A program made the position numbers and the translations under genes. DNA of 64,000 nucleotides from Pseudorasbora parva (taxonomy: Eukaryota > Chordata > Actinopteri > Cypriniformes > Gobionidae). The DNA is taken from assembly GCF_024679245.1 (NCBI RefSeq), contig NC_090174.1, positions 50,537,538 to 50,601,537 on the forward strand, written 5' to 3'. The notes beneath the pieces were generated by a model. That model did no database searches, was not told the origin of the DNA, and worked only from the letters and a program-made list of their open reading frames with translations. This document shows positions 52,561 to 62,885 of this stretch, one piece after another; the first letter of the stretch is position 1, and each line of letters opens with the position of its first letter.

Positions 52561-53679
52561 AAGGTCGTAAAAAAGTAAAATAATGCCATTATTTTACAGT
52601 CTATTGTTTTCGTGCTTCAGTCTGTGCCTCATTTAGCTGTACAAAACAGAGATCTTGAGGCAGGCGTTTCTGGTTAGTGAATCGATTGACCTAATGTGCG
52701 TACCGTAGTGGCTCTTGCGTTCTGTAGTTTGTGTAAAAACGGCAGAATTACATAGTGAAAGTCATTCACAGACATCTACCGGACGGGCAGCTGCCTCCAG
52801 CAGTGGCAGGTTTTAGAGGAGATGCCTCCAGCAGTGACGGGTTCTGTGACAGCTGCCTTTAGTCCTGGCAGGTTTTTGTGGCAGCTCCCCCTGCCACGCA
52901 AAGATTTTACTCCTACTGACCGAAAGTCTTAATGTTTGACAACTGATGACACTTTGCTATAATATTACATGGTAAGTAATTTATCATTTCTTATATAGTT
53001 GATGATATGAATTACTAATGTTGGATATGTATGAGTAAATTCCATCTTGTGTTATCTAACATTATTGACTGTTGACAGGTGTGTGTAGAGGTGTCTGTTA
53101 ACTTGCTGAAAGCTTAAGCAGCCACAGACTTGAACTTTTAACAGAGGCTGAAAAAAAGGAAAAATTAAAAGGTTGTCAAGAACAAAATGTCTCTTTCGTT
53201 TGCTTACAGATAGCAGGAGGTAGTGATGCAGGAGGCCAGTGTCAGGGATTTCAAGGCGAGGTGGCCTGTGCTTTTCAGACATTACAAGGTATTGAAAAAA
53301 TAATTTAAAGTTCTGGTTTTACTGGCTAAATACCTTTTATGAATTGATATAATCAGTTTGACTGTTGTTGACTGTTTTTTTTCTTTCTTTCTGATTTTAG
53401 ATCAATTCAGAGTTCTATAGGCTTATGGCTGTTCCACTGGAAGACCCGTTCCTGGCCCGGTTGGACGTGTACATGAATCAACTAATCAGAGTAATCCATT
53501 TAAAAGGAGGAGCAACCCGTGAGAAGACTGCTGCAATTTTTAAAATCTTGTATCAGGTACGTCTGTGTGTTACATTAATATCAACTGCACAATCTTATTT
53601 TAGTCTCAGTAACATTTAATTGCTAAATACTTGTTTATAGCATAGAAATTTGAAATGTCATCGCCACACAAACAAAATG

Positions 53680-54306
53680 GACAATTTAAAAGGCATAGTT
53701 CAGTCATAAAATAAAAAATGCTGTTAATTTACTCAGCCTATCCAAAATATGTAGGTGACTTCTTTCTTTCAGTAGAACAGTAAATATGTTGTTGTTTTTT
53801 AGCTGAAACTGTGGTCCATGTTGATATAATGCAAGTCAAAAACAATAAAAAAAAAAATGCATACAGGCAAACCAAAAATAATACCTGTGGGTCCTGGCGA
53901 TTCTTTGAGGTTTTATAAAGCAATATGATCGGCCTATGCAGGAAACTGAATCTATTATTACCTGTAATCAACAGCCTCAGCAAACAGTCCTAAGTACGTT
54001 CATGGCAATGTTGCATGTTAATAATGCTCAGTTTCTTGCATAGACTGATCGTTTCACTTTATAAGACTCGATGTGATGTCAGTAGCCCCGGGTATTTTTT
54101 TTTTTGTCTGCATGTTTTGTTTTTTTTTGTCCACGTTTTTTTATTTTGTTTTTACTCTCAAAGTGACGGTAGCCATTTACTTGCATTTATATGAATCACA
54201 GAGGAATGCGGTTTCAGCTAAAAAAATCTTTACTGATATACTGAAGAAAAAAAGTCACCTTTTATGTATCTTGGATGGCCTGTAAATTTAACAAAACTAT
54301 CCCTTT
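53680..54306. mobile_element. MITE in intron 4 of cargo gene B
   Basis: The left side aaaaggcatagttcagtcat and the right side aaaactatccctttaatc are inverted border copies. gtaggtgacttctttctttc on the left is mirrored by gaagaaaaaaagtcacctt on the right, and gctgaaac by gtttcagc. It is non-coding. Confidence 0.65.
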
Positions 54307-54439
54307 AATCAAGAATGATTAAATGTATTAGGGTATAAAGCTAATAAATGATTTGTTGACGCATGTTTTATTATCGGACTAAATTATAAATGCCAGCAAT
54401 GACTGATTCAGATGCATTTTTAAAGAGTACACTTTAGAA

Positions 54440-54775
54440 TTAATTTCTTGATAATTTACTCACCCCCATGTCATCCAAGATCTTTATGTCTTTGTATCTT
54501 CAGCCGAAAGGAAATTAAGTTTTTTTTTTTAAAAGCATGCCAAATTTTTCTCCATATAGTGGACTTCACTGGGATCAACAGGTTGACGATCCAAACTGCA
54601 GTGTCAGTGCAGCTTCAAATGGCTCCCAGACAAGGAATAAGGGTCTTATCTAATGAAACAATCTGTCTTTTAAAAAAATTTGCGATGTTTTACCCTCTTT
54701 TTACCAAAAAAAAAAAAAGACATGAACATCTTGGGGTGACTAAATTATCAGGAAATTGAATTCTGAAGTGAACTA
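54440..54775. mobile_element. Second MITE in intron 4 of cargo gene B
   Basis: The left text taatttactcacccccatgt is mirrored by catcttggggtgactaaatt on the right, ending gaattctgaagtgaactaaa. The middle has catatagtggacttcactgg and a poly(A) run. It is a common fish MITE type without coding potential. Confidence 0.6.
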
Positions 54776-55514
54776 AATATTTTTTTTAATATTTTATTTA
54801 TTTTAATAAAATAATGACTTTATTCAACAGTTTCTTTTCTTTTTTGCAGTCTCCTATGCTGTTCATGTAGTAAACTCAGCACAGAGCTTCCGGATTCCAT
54901 GTCAGAACGCCGGCTCATCCCTTTCCTGGGGGGAAATCAAGACCTTATAAAGGAATACCTTGTGAGTTGAAAGGCCACATTCTATTTTGATTTATTTTTC
55001 AGAAAATTTTACATTTGTGGTAGCAAAATGTTTTTTTTTTTTTTTTAATGTTTTTTTAATTTATTTTTATGTGCACTACTTTAGGATAACCTACGAGATG
55101 ATTGCGAGGGTGAGCTGGGTGAGCTTATATTCACGGCATTCCAGAAAGTGCTAACAGCTTCATTAGCACAAGATATCAAGTAGTCTTTTCAGTAGACTAC
55201 AGTGAACTTGAAGTAATGTTTGAATGTGCTTAAGTCTAGTCTGTGTTTGAAAGAATTTCTCTAGTTTAGTTTAATTTGTTTTCTTATGTTTGTAAGATTA
55301 TCCATTTGTTTCATATGTTTGTCTAGTATCTAGTTGTATGTTTGAATCTGTAGTTGATTGGTGAAAGGGTAATCACCCATTGCTGTTAAACATTTTCCAT
55401 GATCTGTTTATTTTTTAATTAGATTTTTTAACATGGTTTAGAGCATTGCCTGTAAGCTATTCTAAAGCACTTATCACAATACACTCGGTAGAAATGGTTC
55501 CATAGAATATATTA

Positions 55515-55802
55515 AAGGGATATAGTTCATCCAAAAATGGTTCATGTTGTTCCAAACATGTATGAGTTTCTTTCTTCTGCTGAACACAAAAGATGTGTTT
55601 AAGAATGTTGGTAACCAGACAGTTGACGGTACCCATTGACTTCCAGAGTATTTGTTTTTTCCTGCTATGGAGGTCAATGGGTACCGTCAACTGTCTGGTT
55701 ACCAACATTCTTCAACACATCATCCTATGTGTTCAGCAGAAGGAAGAAACAAATACAGGTTTGGAACAACTTGAACCATTTTTTTTGGTGAACTATCCCT
55801 TT
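55515..55802. mobile_element. Long-hairpin MITE in the 3' region of cargo gene B
   Basis: The two arms (about 55528-55650 and 55670-55795) are inverted copies. gaatgttggtaaccagacag and ttgacggtacccattgac on the left correspond exactly to gtcaatgggtaccgtcaact and gtctggttaccaacattc on the right. Borders are aaagggatatagttcatcca and ggtgaactatccctttt. If transcribed it would fold into a hairpin of more than 100 bp. Confidence 0.8.
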
Positions 55803-56056
55803 TGTGAAGTATCCCTTTTTATTTATGTGGCTAATTTATTTGCATAACCACTGTTTATATATTTTTTTTAGATAGATTAGTGGCTCAGTTTTTAGCATAA
55901 TCCTGAAAGGCAATGACAACTTTTCAAAAAGACTGTTAATGAAATGGATGTTAAGTGTGTCAGGAAGTTTGTAATGATTTCTCAAAGTTTGTTAAAAGGG
56001 AAATTAAATTTAATAAAAGGAATTGTTAATAAATATTTCTAAAGCTATTTGAGTCT

Positions 56057-57470
56057 TGTGTGATTGAAATTAAGTTGATAGAATGTAGTTATTTAAGTTG
56101 AGAAAACTTACTTTTTTTTAAGGGTTACCAATTGAAGTATTTTTTTTAAGTTGATCCAACTGTAGGAAAAACTAAAACATTTAAGTTGAAATGGAATTAA
56201 ATTAAGTTAGACTAATGTAAATAATAGGGTTGAATGAACTCAATTAATATAAGTGTGATTGATAAAATGTAATAATTTAAGTTGAGAGAACTTAACGTGT
56301 TTAGGTGTTACCAATTGGAGTAATTTTATAAAGTTTATCCAACTGTAGGAAAAACTAAAACATTTAAGTTGGAATGGAATGAAATTAAGTTAGACTAATG
56401 TAAATGATAGGGTTGAATGAACTCAATTAATATAAGTGTGATTGATAAAATGGGATAATTTAAGTTGAGAGAACTTAACATGTTTAGGTGTTACCAATTG
56501 AAGTAATTTTTTAAAGTTTATCCAACTGTAGGAAAAACTAAAACATTTAAGTTGGAATGGAATGAAATTCAGTTAGACTAATGTAAATGATAGGGTTGAA
56601 TGAACTCAATTAATATAAGTGTGATTGATAAAATGTGATAATTTAAGTTGAGAGAACTTAACATGTTTAGGTGTTACCACTTGAAGTATTTTTTTTAAGT
56701 TGATCCAACTGTAGGAAAAACTAAAACATTTAAGTTGGAATGGAATGAAATTAAGTTAGACTAATGTAAATGATAGGGTTGAATGAACTCAATTAATTTA
56801 AGTGTGATTGATAAAATGGGATAATTTAAGTTGAGAGAACTTAACATGTTTAGGTGTTACCAATTGAAGTAATTTTTTTTAATTTATCCAACTGTAGGAA
56901 CAACTAAAACATTTAAGTTGGAATGGAATGAAATTCATTTAGACTAATGTAAATAATAGGGTTGAATTAATTCAATTAATATAAGTGTGATTGATAAAAT
57001 GTAATAATTTAAGTTGAGAGAACTTAACATGTTTAGGTGTTACAAATTGAAGTAATTTTTTAAAGTTTATCCAACTGTAGGAAAAACTAAAACATTTAAT
57101 TTGTAATGGAATGAAATTCAGTTAGACTAATGTAAATGATAGGGTTGAATGAACTCAATATAAGTGTGATTGATAAAATGGGATAATTTAAGTTGAGAGA
57201 ACTTAACGTGTTTAGGTGTTACCAATTGAAGTAATTTTTTTAAGTTGATCCAACTGTGGGAAAAACTAATACATTTAAGTAGGAATGAAATAAAATTAAG
57301 TTGAATGAACTCAATTTTCTCAATTAACTCAATGAACTCAATTAATATAAGTGTGATTGACCCATTGAAAGTAAGTTGACAAAACGTAATTATTTAAGTT
57401 GAGAGAACTTAACATGTTTAGGTGTTACCAATTGAAATAATTTTTTTAAGTTGATCCAACTGTTCACTTT
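56057..57470. repeat. Subterminal tandem repeats of element B, about 183 bp each
   Basis: Units are recognised by aagtgtgattgataaaatg and recur near 56057, 56253, 56436, 56619, 56802, 56984, 57163 and 57347. Each includes ttaagttgagagaacttaac, a short palindrome, and tatccaactgtaggaaaaac. The last unit runs into the right terminal repeat. Homogeneous subterminal repeats next to a CACTG end are expected to be transposase binding arrays. Confidence 0.9.
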
Positions 57471-57480
57471 TTACAGTGTA

Positions 57481-58505
57481 GTGTTGTTCATAGTGTTTTT
57501 CATTGTCCTGGTATCAGTCCAAACCTCGATAACAAGATAAAGGTATGTTTTCTTTAATTGGCTTCCCATATAAATATTTTATGTGAACTGAGGGAAACTG
57601 CATAAAAAATGAAGAAACACTAATTTCTAAAATACACATGAAAAATGTATATGCTCGCTTGCGGTCATGTCCATATGGAAACACGTTTACAGCATAAATT
57701 ACTAAATGTGCATAAAGAAGTCATGTGACTGAATTATTTTCCTCCCTAAACATGGCCAAAAATGTCAAAAAATTATTTGGACGTATGTATTTGACACAGT
57801 ATTTCTGTGCCAAATACACTCCTTTAATATTCAAACTAATTTCGGAACGTTTTTTTTCCGAGCATTGCCCTTCATCACATCATAAAGGAATTGCCTGTAT
57901 GGCCATTTAAAGACAGTGAAGGATGAGAGACAAATCTAGGCCTGCTCCTCTCTTGTCCTTCACTGTCATCGCTCCTCCTTCCCTTACGCAACAAAAATAT
58001 ATTTCTCAATATACTAGTTGACAATATATTTCTCAATATATTAGTTGACAATATATTTCATGTGTCTCCATATATTGTGAAATTTACATGGTAATATATC
58101 ATATGATATATGATATAATAATATATTATATATGCAAGTTATATATTGCAATATATGGGACAATACTGCAATTATTGCCGTTTTCATATATTGAATAAAT
58201 ACATATTATTAAACTATTCAATATATTGCTATGTATATTGAAATATATCCTACAATATATGAAATTATATATTGGAAGAGTCATTGTATATATATGTAAA
58301 TATATATGTAAAATTATATGAGATAATATACCTCAATGTACTGGATAATATAATCAGATTTATATGGGAACATATGTCTTAAATATATTGATTTATATTA
58401 CATAGTATATTATCATATATATTGTATACATGGTAAATATGAAATAATCTAATGTACACCGTCTGTCATATATTTTAAAATATAACAGATTAAAATATAA
58501 TATAG
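57481..58505. repeat. Gene-free stretch with aatatatt-rich repeats
   Basis: From about 57990 to 58500 the DNA is a degenerate mesh of aatatattagttgacaatat and atatattgaaatata words, with no ends visible. A segment with tgtccttcactgtcatcgct at about 57950 also occurs, slightly changed, at 39125-39165. No exon is supported. Confidence 0.6.
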
Positions 58506-58509
58506 AAAT

Positions 58510-59161
58510 TAGGGCCGCGACTCGATTAAAAAAATTAATCTAATTAATTAGAGGCTTTGTAATTAATTAATCGAAATTAATCGCATTTTAATTGCATATA
58601 AATATTTGACCTGAGAACAATGAGAAGTCATTTTTCACATGTATTTTTAGTATACCATTGAATAATGACTGAATACATAAGCTTAATCAACAAAATATTG
58701 TTTATTTATTTCAGTCCAGCAGACCAGTGCATGTTTGCCAGTTTAGCAAAAGCATGTTTGTGATATCTGAGGCTCGATGTGCTGCGGTGATAAGATAATT
58801 CCTTGTTGTATAGCTTGCTCACAACCATGCTCTTGACGACGCTTCCATTCTTTCGTTTTTTAAAACAAAATTTCCCATCCACGGGCCAAGCAAAGCAAAA
58901 CGGTCTCATCAGCTTCTTCGTTCCATAGCTTCGTTCATGTTCACGAAGTTTGTTCATGTTCATGGTTTGTTGTTGTCGTGACTCATGAGCGCTAGTTGGT
59001 GTTCCAGTATAATTGGTCTGAGTTCGGCTGGCATCAAGGCTAGATGAAAACACCAAGATGTGTATACATGAAAAAAAATGCACATACATTTTTTTTCCGC
59101 TCAATATAGACAGATTATCATATATCCAATAACACGTGCTTAAACTACGATGGGAACACAT
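58510..59161 (-). mobile_element. hAT transposon relic with BED zinc-finger remnant
   Basis: The right-hand end of the element (left in this view) is tagggccgcgactcgattaa, a hAT-like terminus followed by aattaatcgaaattaatcgc. On the minus strand a 151-codon frame ends with KFCFKKRKNGSVVKSMVV, then SKLYNKELSYHRSTSSLRYH. This is the BED-type finger preceding hAT transposases, where Cys-x2-Cys would be expected in the SKLY positions and STSSLRYH holds the histidine part. Both cysteines are mutated (S and Y). The catalytic region and the other end are not seen. A working BED finger binds the element's ends; this one would not fold. Confidence 0.6.
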
Positions 59162-59692
59162 TTACTGAATAAATTAATAAATATGCTCAAAGTAATTTAT
59201 GATGTACAAAAAAATTACCGCTAGGGAATTGGAACATCATTAGCAGATCTATGTATTTATTCACTAATGCGAAGAATCTCAGGACGAATAATATATTTGA
59301 CGCAAATATTGTTTGTAAATAGTCCCTAAAGTATTATTTCCCAACTAGTATTAAAACCTAGAATTTAATTCACTGATCTGTTTTTTTATGCTTTATAAAA
59401 ATAAAATACAAATTGTTCCCCCCTGATATTTAAGACATGGCTATAGCCTTGATTTTAGCAAATTTCCATGGTAGTGATGATTTTGTTCTCTTGAACATGG
59501 AATAGAATGGAAACAGTGCTTTATTTACAAAAGTTTTAATGCATTATTCAAATGTTGGTTTGGATGGAAACATAGCTAATGTATACCATGATCTGCCACT
59601 GGATACAGCTACGAACACCTATTGTAATAGTTTAGTCGAACATTCTAATTGTGAAAAACAACAACAAAAAAATAGAGCTGAAACCTATATTT

Positions 59693-59803
59693 GTAAAGAT
59701 CCAATTCTGGGCTGCTGTTCCACTCCTAGCCTGCAGGGGGCGCCCTCCTTAAGCTTCCTTGTCATGCTAGGAGTGGAACAGCAGCCCAGAATTGGATCTT
59801 TAC
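59693..59803. repeat. Perfect 38-bp inverted repeat with 35-nt loop
   Basis: The left arm gtaaagatccaattctgggc (continuing tgctgttccactcctagc to 59730) is matched base for base by the right arm 59766-59803. The loop holds ctgcagggggcgccctcc. The flanks show no clear target duplication. It could be a small MITE or a hairpin RNA precursor. Confidence 0.85.
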
Positions 59804-61660
59804 AATATTAAATCATTATTATTTGAAAAGCCTCACATTGTCATTGCTATCACCTTGTAGAACTTCCAAGATTTACAGGGACAATAACTTCTGGATTAAC
59901 CTTAATCAAGAACACAACATTAATAGCTGAACTTGCAACCTTTCAAGTTGCCATCCCACAAACCACCATGCCACTCCAAGCCGTTTGAGGTATCTTATAG
60001 TGTGAATAAAGGGTGACTGAGCCATAACAAACGTTGCCTGCAAGCTATTAGATAACGTAAACAGTTTGGGGTTTCTTTCCCCTAGTCCATCCAGTCCACT
60101 GAGCTCCACTGGAACATTTCATCTCCAATCACCTGCAGCCACCCTCACATTAGCCAGCATCTGAGTTTCGAGGTCATTTGATTTGTGATCCACTCTGGTG
60201 GAGCTAATGTTTTCTAGATGGCCTTATAAAACACAGATCGCTCGTGGCTCTGTTACCGTGGATACCCACGGCCTCCGATATGTCACTCTCTCCTGCTTCG
60301 GCTTCACGGAGCAGCCTGACAAAACAACCTCTGGAAATGTCAACATGTTAAAGCTGCACGGTTCCAGGAGAGCAAGGCCAGGTGTGTCAAACACCATTAG
60401 TTTTAATCCTATTTGCTGTGTGTCTTCACTTGGAAGAAAAAGAATGTATATCTGTCTCGGCCCATCAGCTGCGCTTTGTGCAGGTCTCTGTTTTGCGGGA
60501 GACCTTTTCTGCTGCCAAGAAGCAAACCCGACTTTGAGTTGTCGAGCTCTGAGGAGTTAAGCTGGCTTCAAAATGGGTAAAGGCACTTTTTTTCCTCAAA
60601 GGCTATTTCTCGCTTCAAAAAATGCCTTCTGTGCTTAGGTGTCTGCATAACAAAAATCTTTTCTGTCATTGTGAAGTTTCGAACAAGGGGAGTAAACCTC
60701 CTTGACCTCCGTCTCTTGCATATATTCATTGGATCTATTGTACTGCAAACAAAATGTTCTTTTCTTTTTTTAAATGTATGCCACTGTTTTGGTAACTAAG
60801 AAACCTCAACTGAAAGTAAGAACCCCTAAAATCTCTTTATTTCAACTTTCAGTAAACAAGCAAAGCATTGGCATCAAGAAAAAACATTGAATGCAGTGCA
60901 TGTTTTTTGCTAGTTTATGAATAACAGGATTTCTCTATCAACATCCTCTTTGACGCCTTGCACAGCGGCCAACAGGCGTGCTACGCCACTTCCTCCCTTA
61001 ACTACAATAGAGAGATTACCACAATGGTTTCATTTCTCTTTCCTCAGGAGAGGTTGGTTTTCTCTGAGGATAAGTTGCTATGGGGCCCTGGAGCCACAAT
61101 ATAGCTGCTAAAACATCAACAGAGAGATAGCAATGTTTGTACACCCAGAGATGAGATATCCTTTTGATTAAGTTGGTACCTATTTTTTTCAACATTTTAA
61201 ATAACAAATGCTAGAGCGACTCCAGTCAAGTAGAAAGGAAAGAATTTGTTCAATTTTAATTGCTTAGATCAGACCTCCAAAACAGGATCCAAGATCCATG
61301 TTTGTTTTTTTATGTTCCAGCCTCTTCCCTGAAGACACAACCTCAGTGTGCACAGATGTTCAGCTAAAAATCATAACATACAGAGGTGAATATGATGTTG
61401 TGGCTTGCACCCTCCCTTTGAGCGTTCACCGCAGGAGTTCTTCCTGTTACATCTGTGATCTACACTAGATGACTGCATAGCTAACAACTTCTCTAATTGC
61501 CCATATCGCAAATAATCTTTACCCCTTGTAGTGTGAGCACCAGATGGTTGTTTGAAGATCCAGCCCACCAGAGAGAAGGGAGATAAGACCTTTGGACCAC
61601 AGGCATAGGTTGAGCCACATGGAGCTTATTGGTATTAAAAATATATGTTTTGGTGGAGGC
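59804..61660. other. Gene-free stretch, possibly low-copy DNA
   Basis: I see no transposon border here. The segment 60185-60540 is more GC-balanced and less repetitive than its surroundings and contains an open frame on the plus strand (60198-60560), but no domain or splice pattern is recognisable. It may be intronic or a conserved non-coding region. Confidence 0.4.
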
Positions 61661-61662
61661 AG

Positions 61663-61850
61663 TCTACAATAGTGGGTGGGTAGCTCAAAGGTCACAGGTT
61701 TGATCCTGGGTACAGGTGAATCATATGGAGTGTCGCTGGAACACCCATTACCGTTTTTGCCCTAAGCAAAGCCCTTAACCTTAGGTTGCTACACAGGGAG
61801 TGTAACAGTAATTAGTGTTGATTGAGTCTTGCGATAAAAGTGAACAAAGC
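61663..61850 (+). repeat. tRNA-derived SINE fragment
   Basis: The segment gtgggtgggtagctcaaagg resembles a polymerase III A box and ggtttgatcctgg a B box, about 25 bp apart. The following tgccctaagcaaagccctta and accttaggttgctacac text is typical of fish SINE bodies. The tail is not defined. Confidence 0.5.
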
Positions 61851-61895
61851 ATCAGCTGATATAAGCAAAATAGCCAAGTATGCTAAAGCATGAAT

Positions 61896-62345
61896 TCCTT
61901 AAAGGGATACTCCACCACTTTTTCATATTAGACTATGTTATTCCCTTAACTAAGACGAGTTGATACATACTTTTCTCGTCTCAGTGCGTGCACTTCGCTC
62001 TGACGCGCTGTGACATTTTGATAGCACTTAGCTTAGCCCACTAAGCCCAGTTCATTTATTAGATGCCAAACATAGATTAAGTTAGAAGCGACCAAACACC
62101 TCCACGTTTCCCCTATTTAAATACAGTTACACTAATAGTTGAATGACTAAGTATGGTGACACAAAATAAAGCATGTCGCTATTCTAAGCGGTTTAAAAAG
62201 GATAGTTATAATTTATGGCGGAATAGCACTTCTGAGAGTACTTCGACTCGGCGCAGTAAAAAGTCACGCCTGAAAAATCCTCCCCTCGCCCTCTCATTTC
62301 CGTCAATAGGGGGAGAGGATTTTTCAGGCGCTTGAAAATGCTTGA
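61896..62345. mobile_element. MITE (aaagggatactccacc end), partial
   Basis: It starts at cttaaagggatactccacca, a common TTAA-bordered fish MITE end. It includes actaagcccagttcatt and a short hairpin between gcctgaaaaatcctcccctc and gagaggatttttcaggcg. A matching right border is not found. Confidence 0.5.
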
Positions 62346-62885
62346 AGGAATAGTTCATCCAAAATGTTAATGTTACCATTTAACTCACCCTCAATATGTT
62401 CCACATCCATTTGGCATTCTTTGCTCCTTAGAACATCAAACATTTTCTCAAAAATAATCTACAGACTTGTAGAAAGTGAAAGCTCGCAGGAGGCATCAAG
62501 CTCTAAAAAGACAAAAGAGCACCTTAAAAGAAGTCCATACACTCATATGATAACTTATCTTATTACGTATCTCCACCATAACACCTGGTGCCCCTGGATG
62601 TGTTAATGCAGGTTTCATGTTGTGATGCATCAAATTTCTTTAATGAATAAAGTTCTTAAAGGATTATTTCACTTTAAAATGAAAATAACCCCATGATTTA
62701 CTCGCCTTCAAGCCATCCTAGGTGTACATGACTTTCTTCTTTCTGTTCAATCAGAGTTTGTGCACTTTTTTGAGTTTCAGACTGGTGAGCCTGAGGAGTT
62801 ACTGCCATTATAATGCTTGGAAGCATCAGGATATGTATTAATATAACTCTGATTGTGTTCATTAGAAAGAAGAAAGTCACATACA
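62346..62885. mobile_element. Cluster of MITE ends (tagttcatcc / actcaccct types)
   Basis: The left element starts aggaatagttcatccaaaat. A second, from about 62655 (taaaggattatttcacttta), has inverted arms catgactttcttctttctgt and gaaagaagaaagtcacatac with a tgatttactcgcctt block. Both are non-coding and truncated or overlapping. Confidence 0.55.

Larger units (their letters stand above)
46857..52917. mobile_element. Foldback element (6061 bp) inserted in exon 2, 9-bp duplication
   Basis: The exact 9-bp duplication gaccgaaag at 46848-46856 and 52918-52926 brackets the element. The terminal arms are inverted copies of about 300 bp. gagtaaaatctttgcgtggc and ggcagctgcc-rich text at the left are mirrored by gccacgcaaagattttactc on the right, continuing through gtttttacacaaactacag on both sides. 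Inside the arms are cgaggcaggc-type repeats, inverted then direct on the left (47270-47963) and a 14-unit array on the right (50133-52560). It is split by a hAT element (47964-50120). No coding sequence was recognised. Long, internally repetitive arms with 9-bp duplications are the hallmarks of foldback or Mutator-like elements. Confidence 0.8.
45944..56050 (+). pseudogene. Cargo gene B: uncharacterised fish gene family, six exons, exon 2 disrupted
   Basis: Exon 1 ends at 45982. Exon 2 is 54 bp (acceptor ctcttag at 46847; donor after 52971) with the foldback element inserted after nine bases. Exon 3 (53211-53288, acceptor ttgcttacag) starts at ATG 53226 and encodes MQEASVRDFKARWPVLFRHY. Exon 4 (53401-53556, phase 0) encodes 52 residues including FLARLDVYMNQLIRVIHLKG. 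Exon 5 (54850-54961) reads in the +1 frame ERRLIPFLGGNQDLIKEYL. Exon 6 (55085-55183) continues DNLRDDCEGELGELIFTAFQ and ends DIK. The order DF--RWP-LF, FL--LD---L--VI--KGG, RR...LF/IKEY matches cargo A and a multicopy fish family I recall. Exon 4 to exon 5 requires a one-base frame change, so either a short exon is missed or the gene is broken. Poly(A) signals aataaa lie at 56011 and 56028. The molecular function is unknown to me. Confidence 0.6.
45619..57478 (+). mobile_element. Large CACTG element B (11860 bp) carrying a multi-exon gene
   Basis: The ends cactgtaaaaagtgaac and gttcactttttacagtg form a perfect 17-bp terminal inverted repeat, with TA duplicated at 45617-45618 and 57479-57480. 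Just inside the right end, ttttttaagttgatccaa is shared with element A. The interior reads as follows: a 70-bp direct repeat (45714-45854), a promoter and first exon (45887-45982), second exon with a 6.06-kb foldback insertion, coding exons at 53226-55183, a poly(A) signal near 56011, then seven 183-bp subterminal repeats. Without the foldback insertion the element would be about 5.8 kb, close to element A. No transposase is recognisable. The EnSpm/CACTA assignment rests on the ends and duplication length. Confidence 0.8.
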
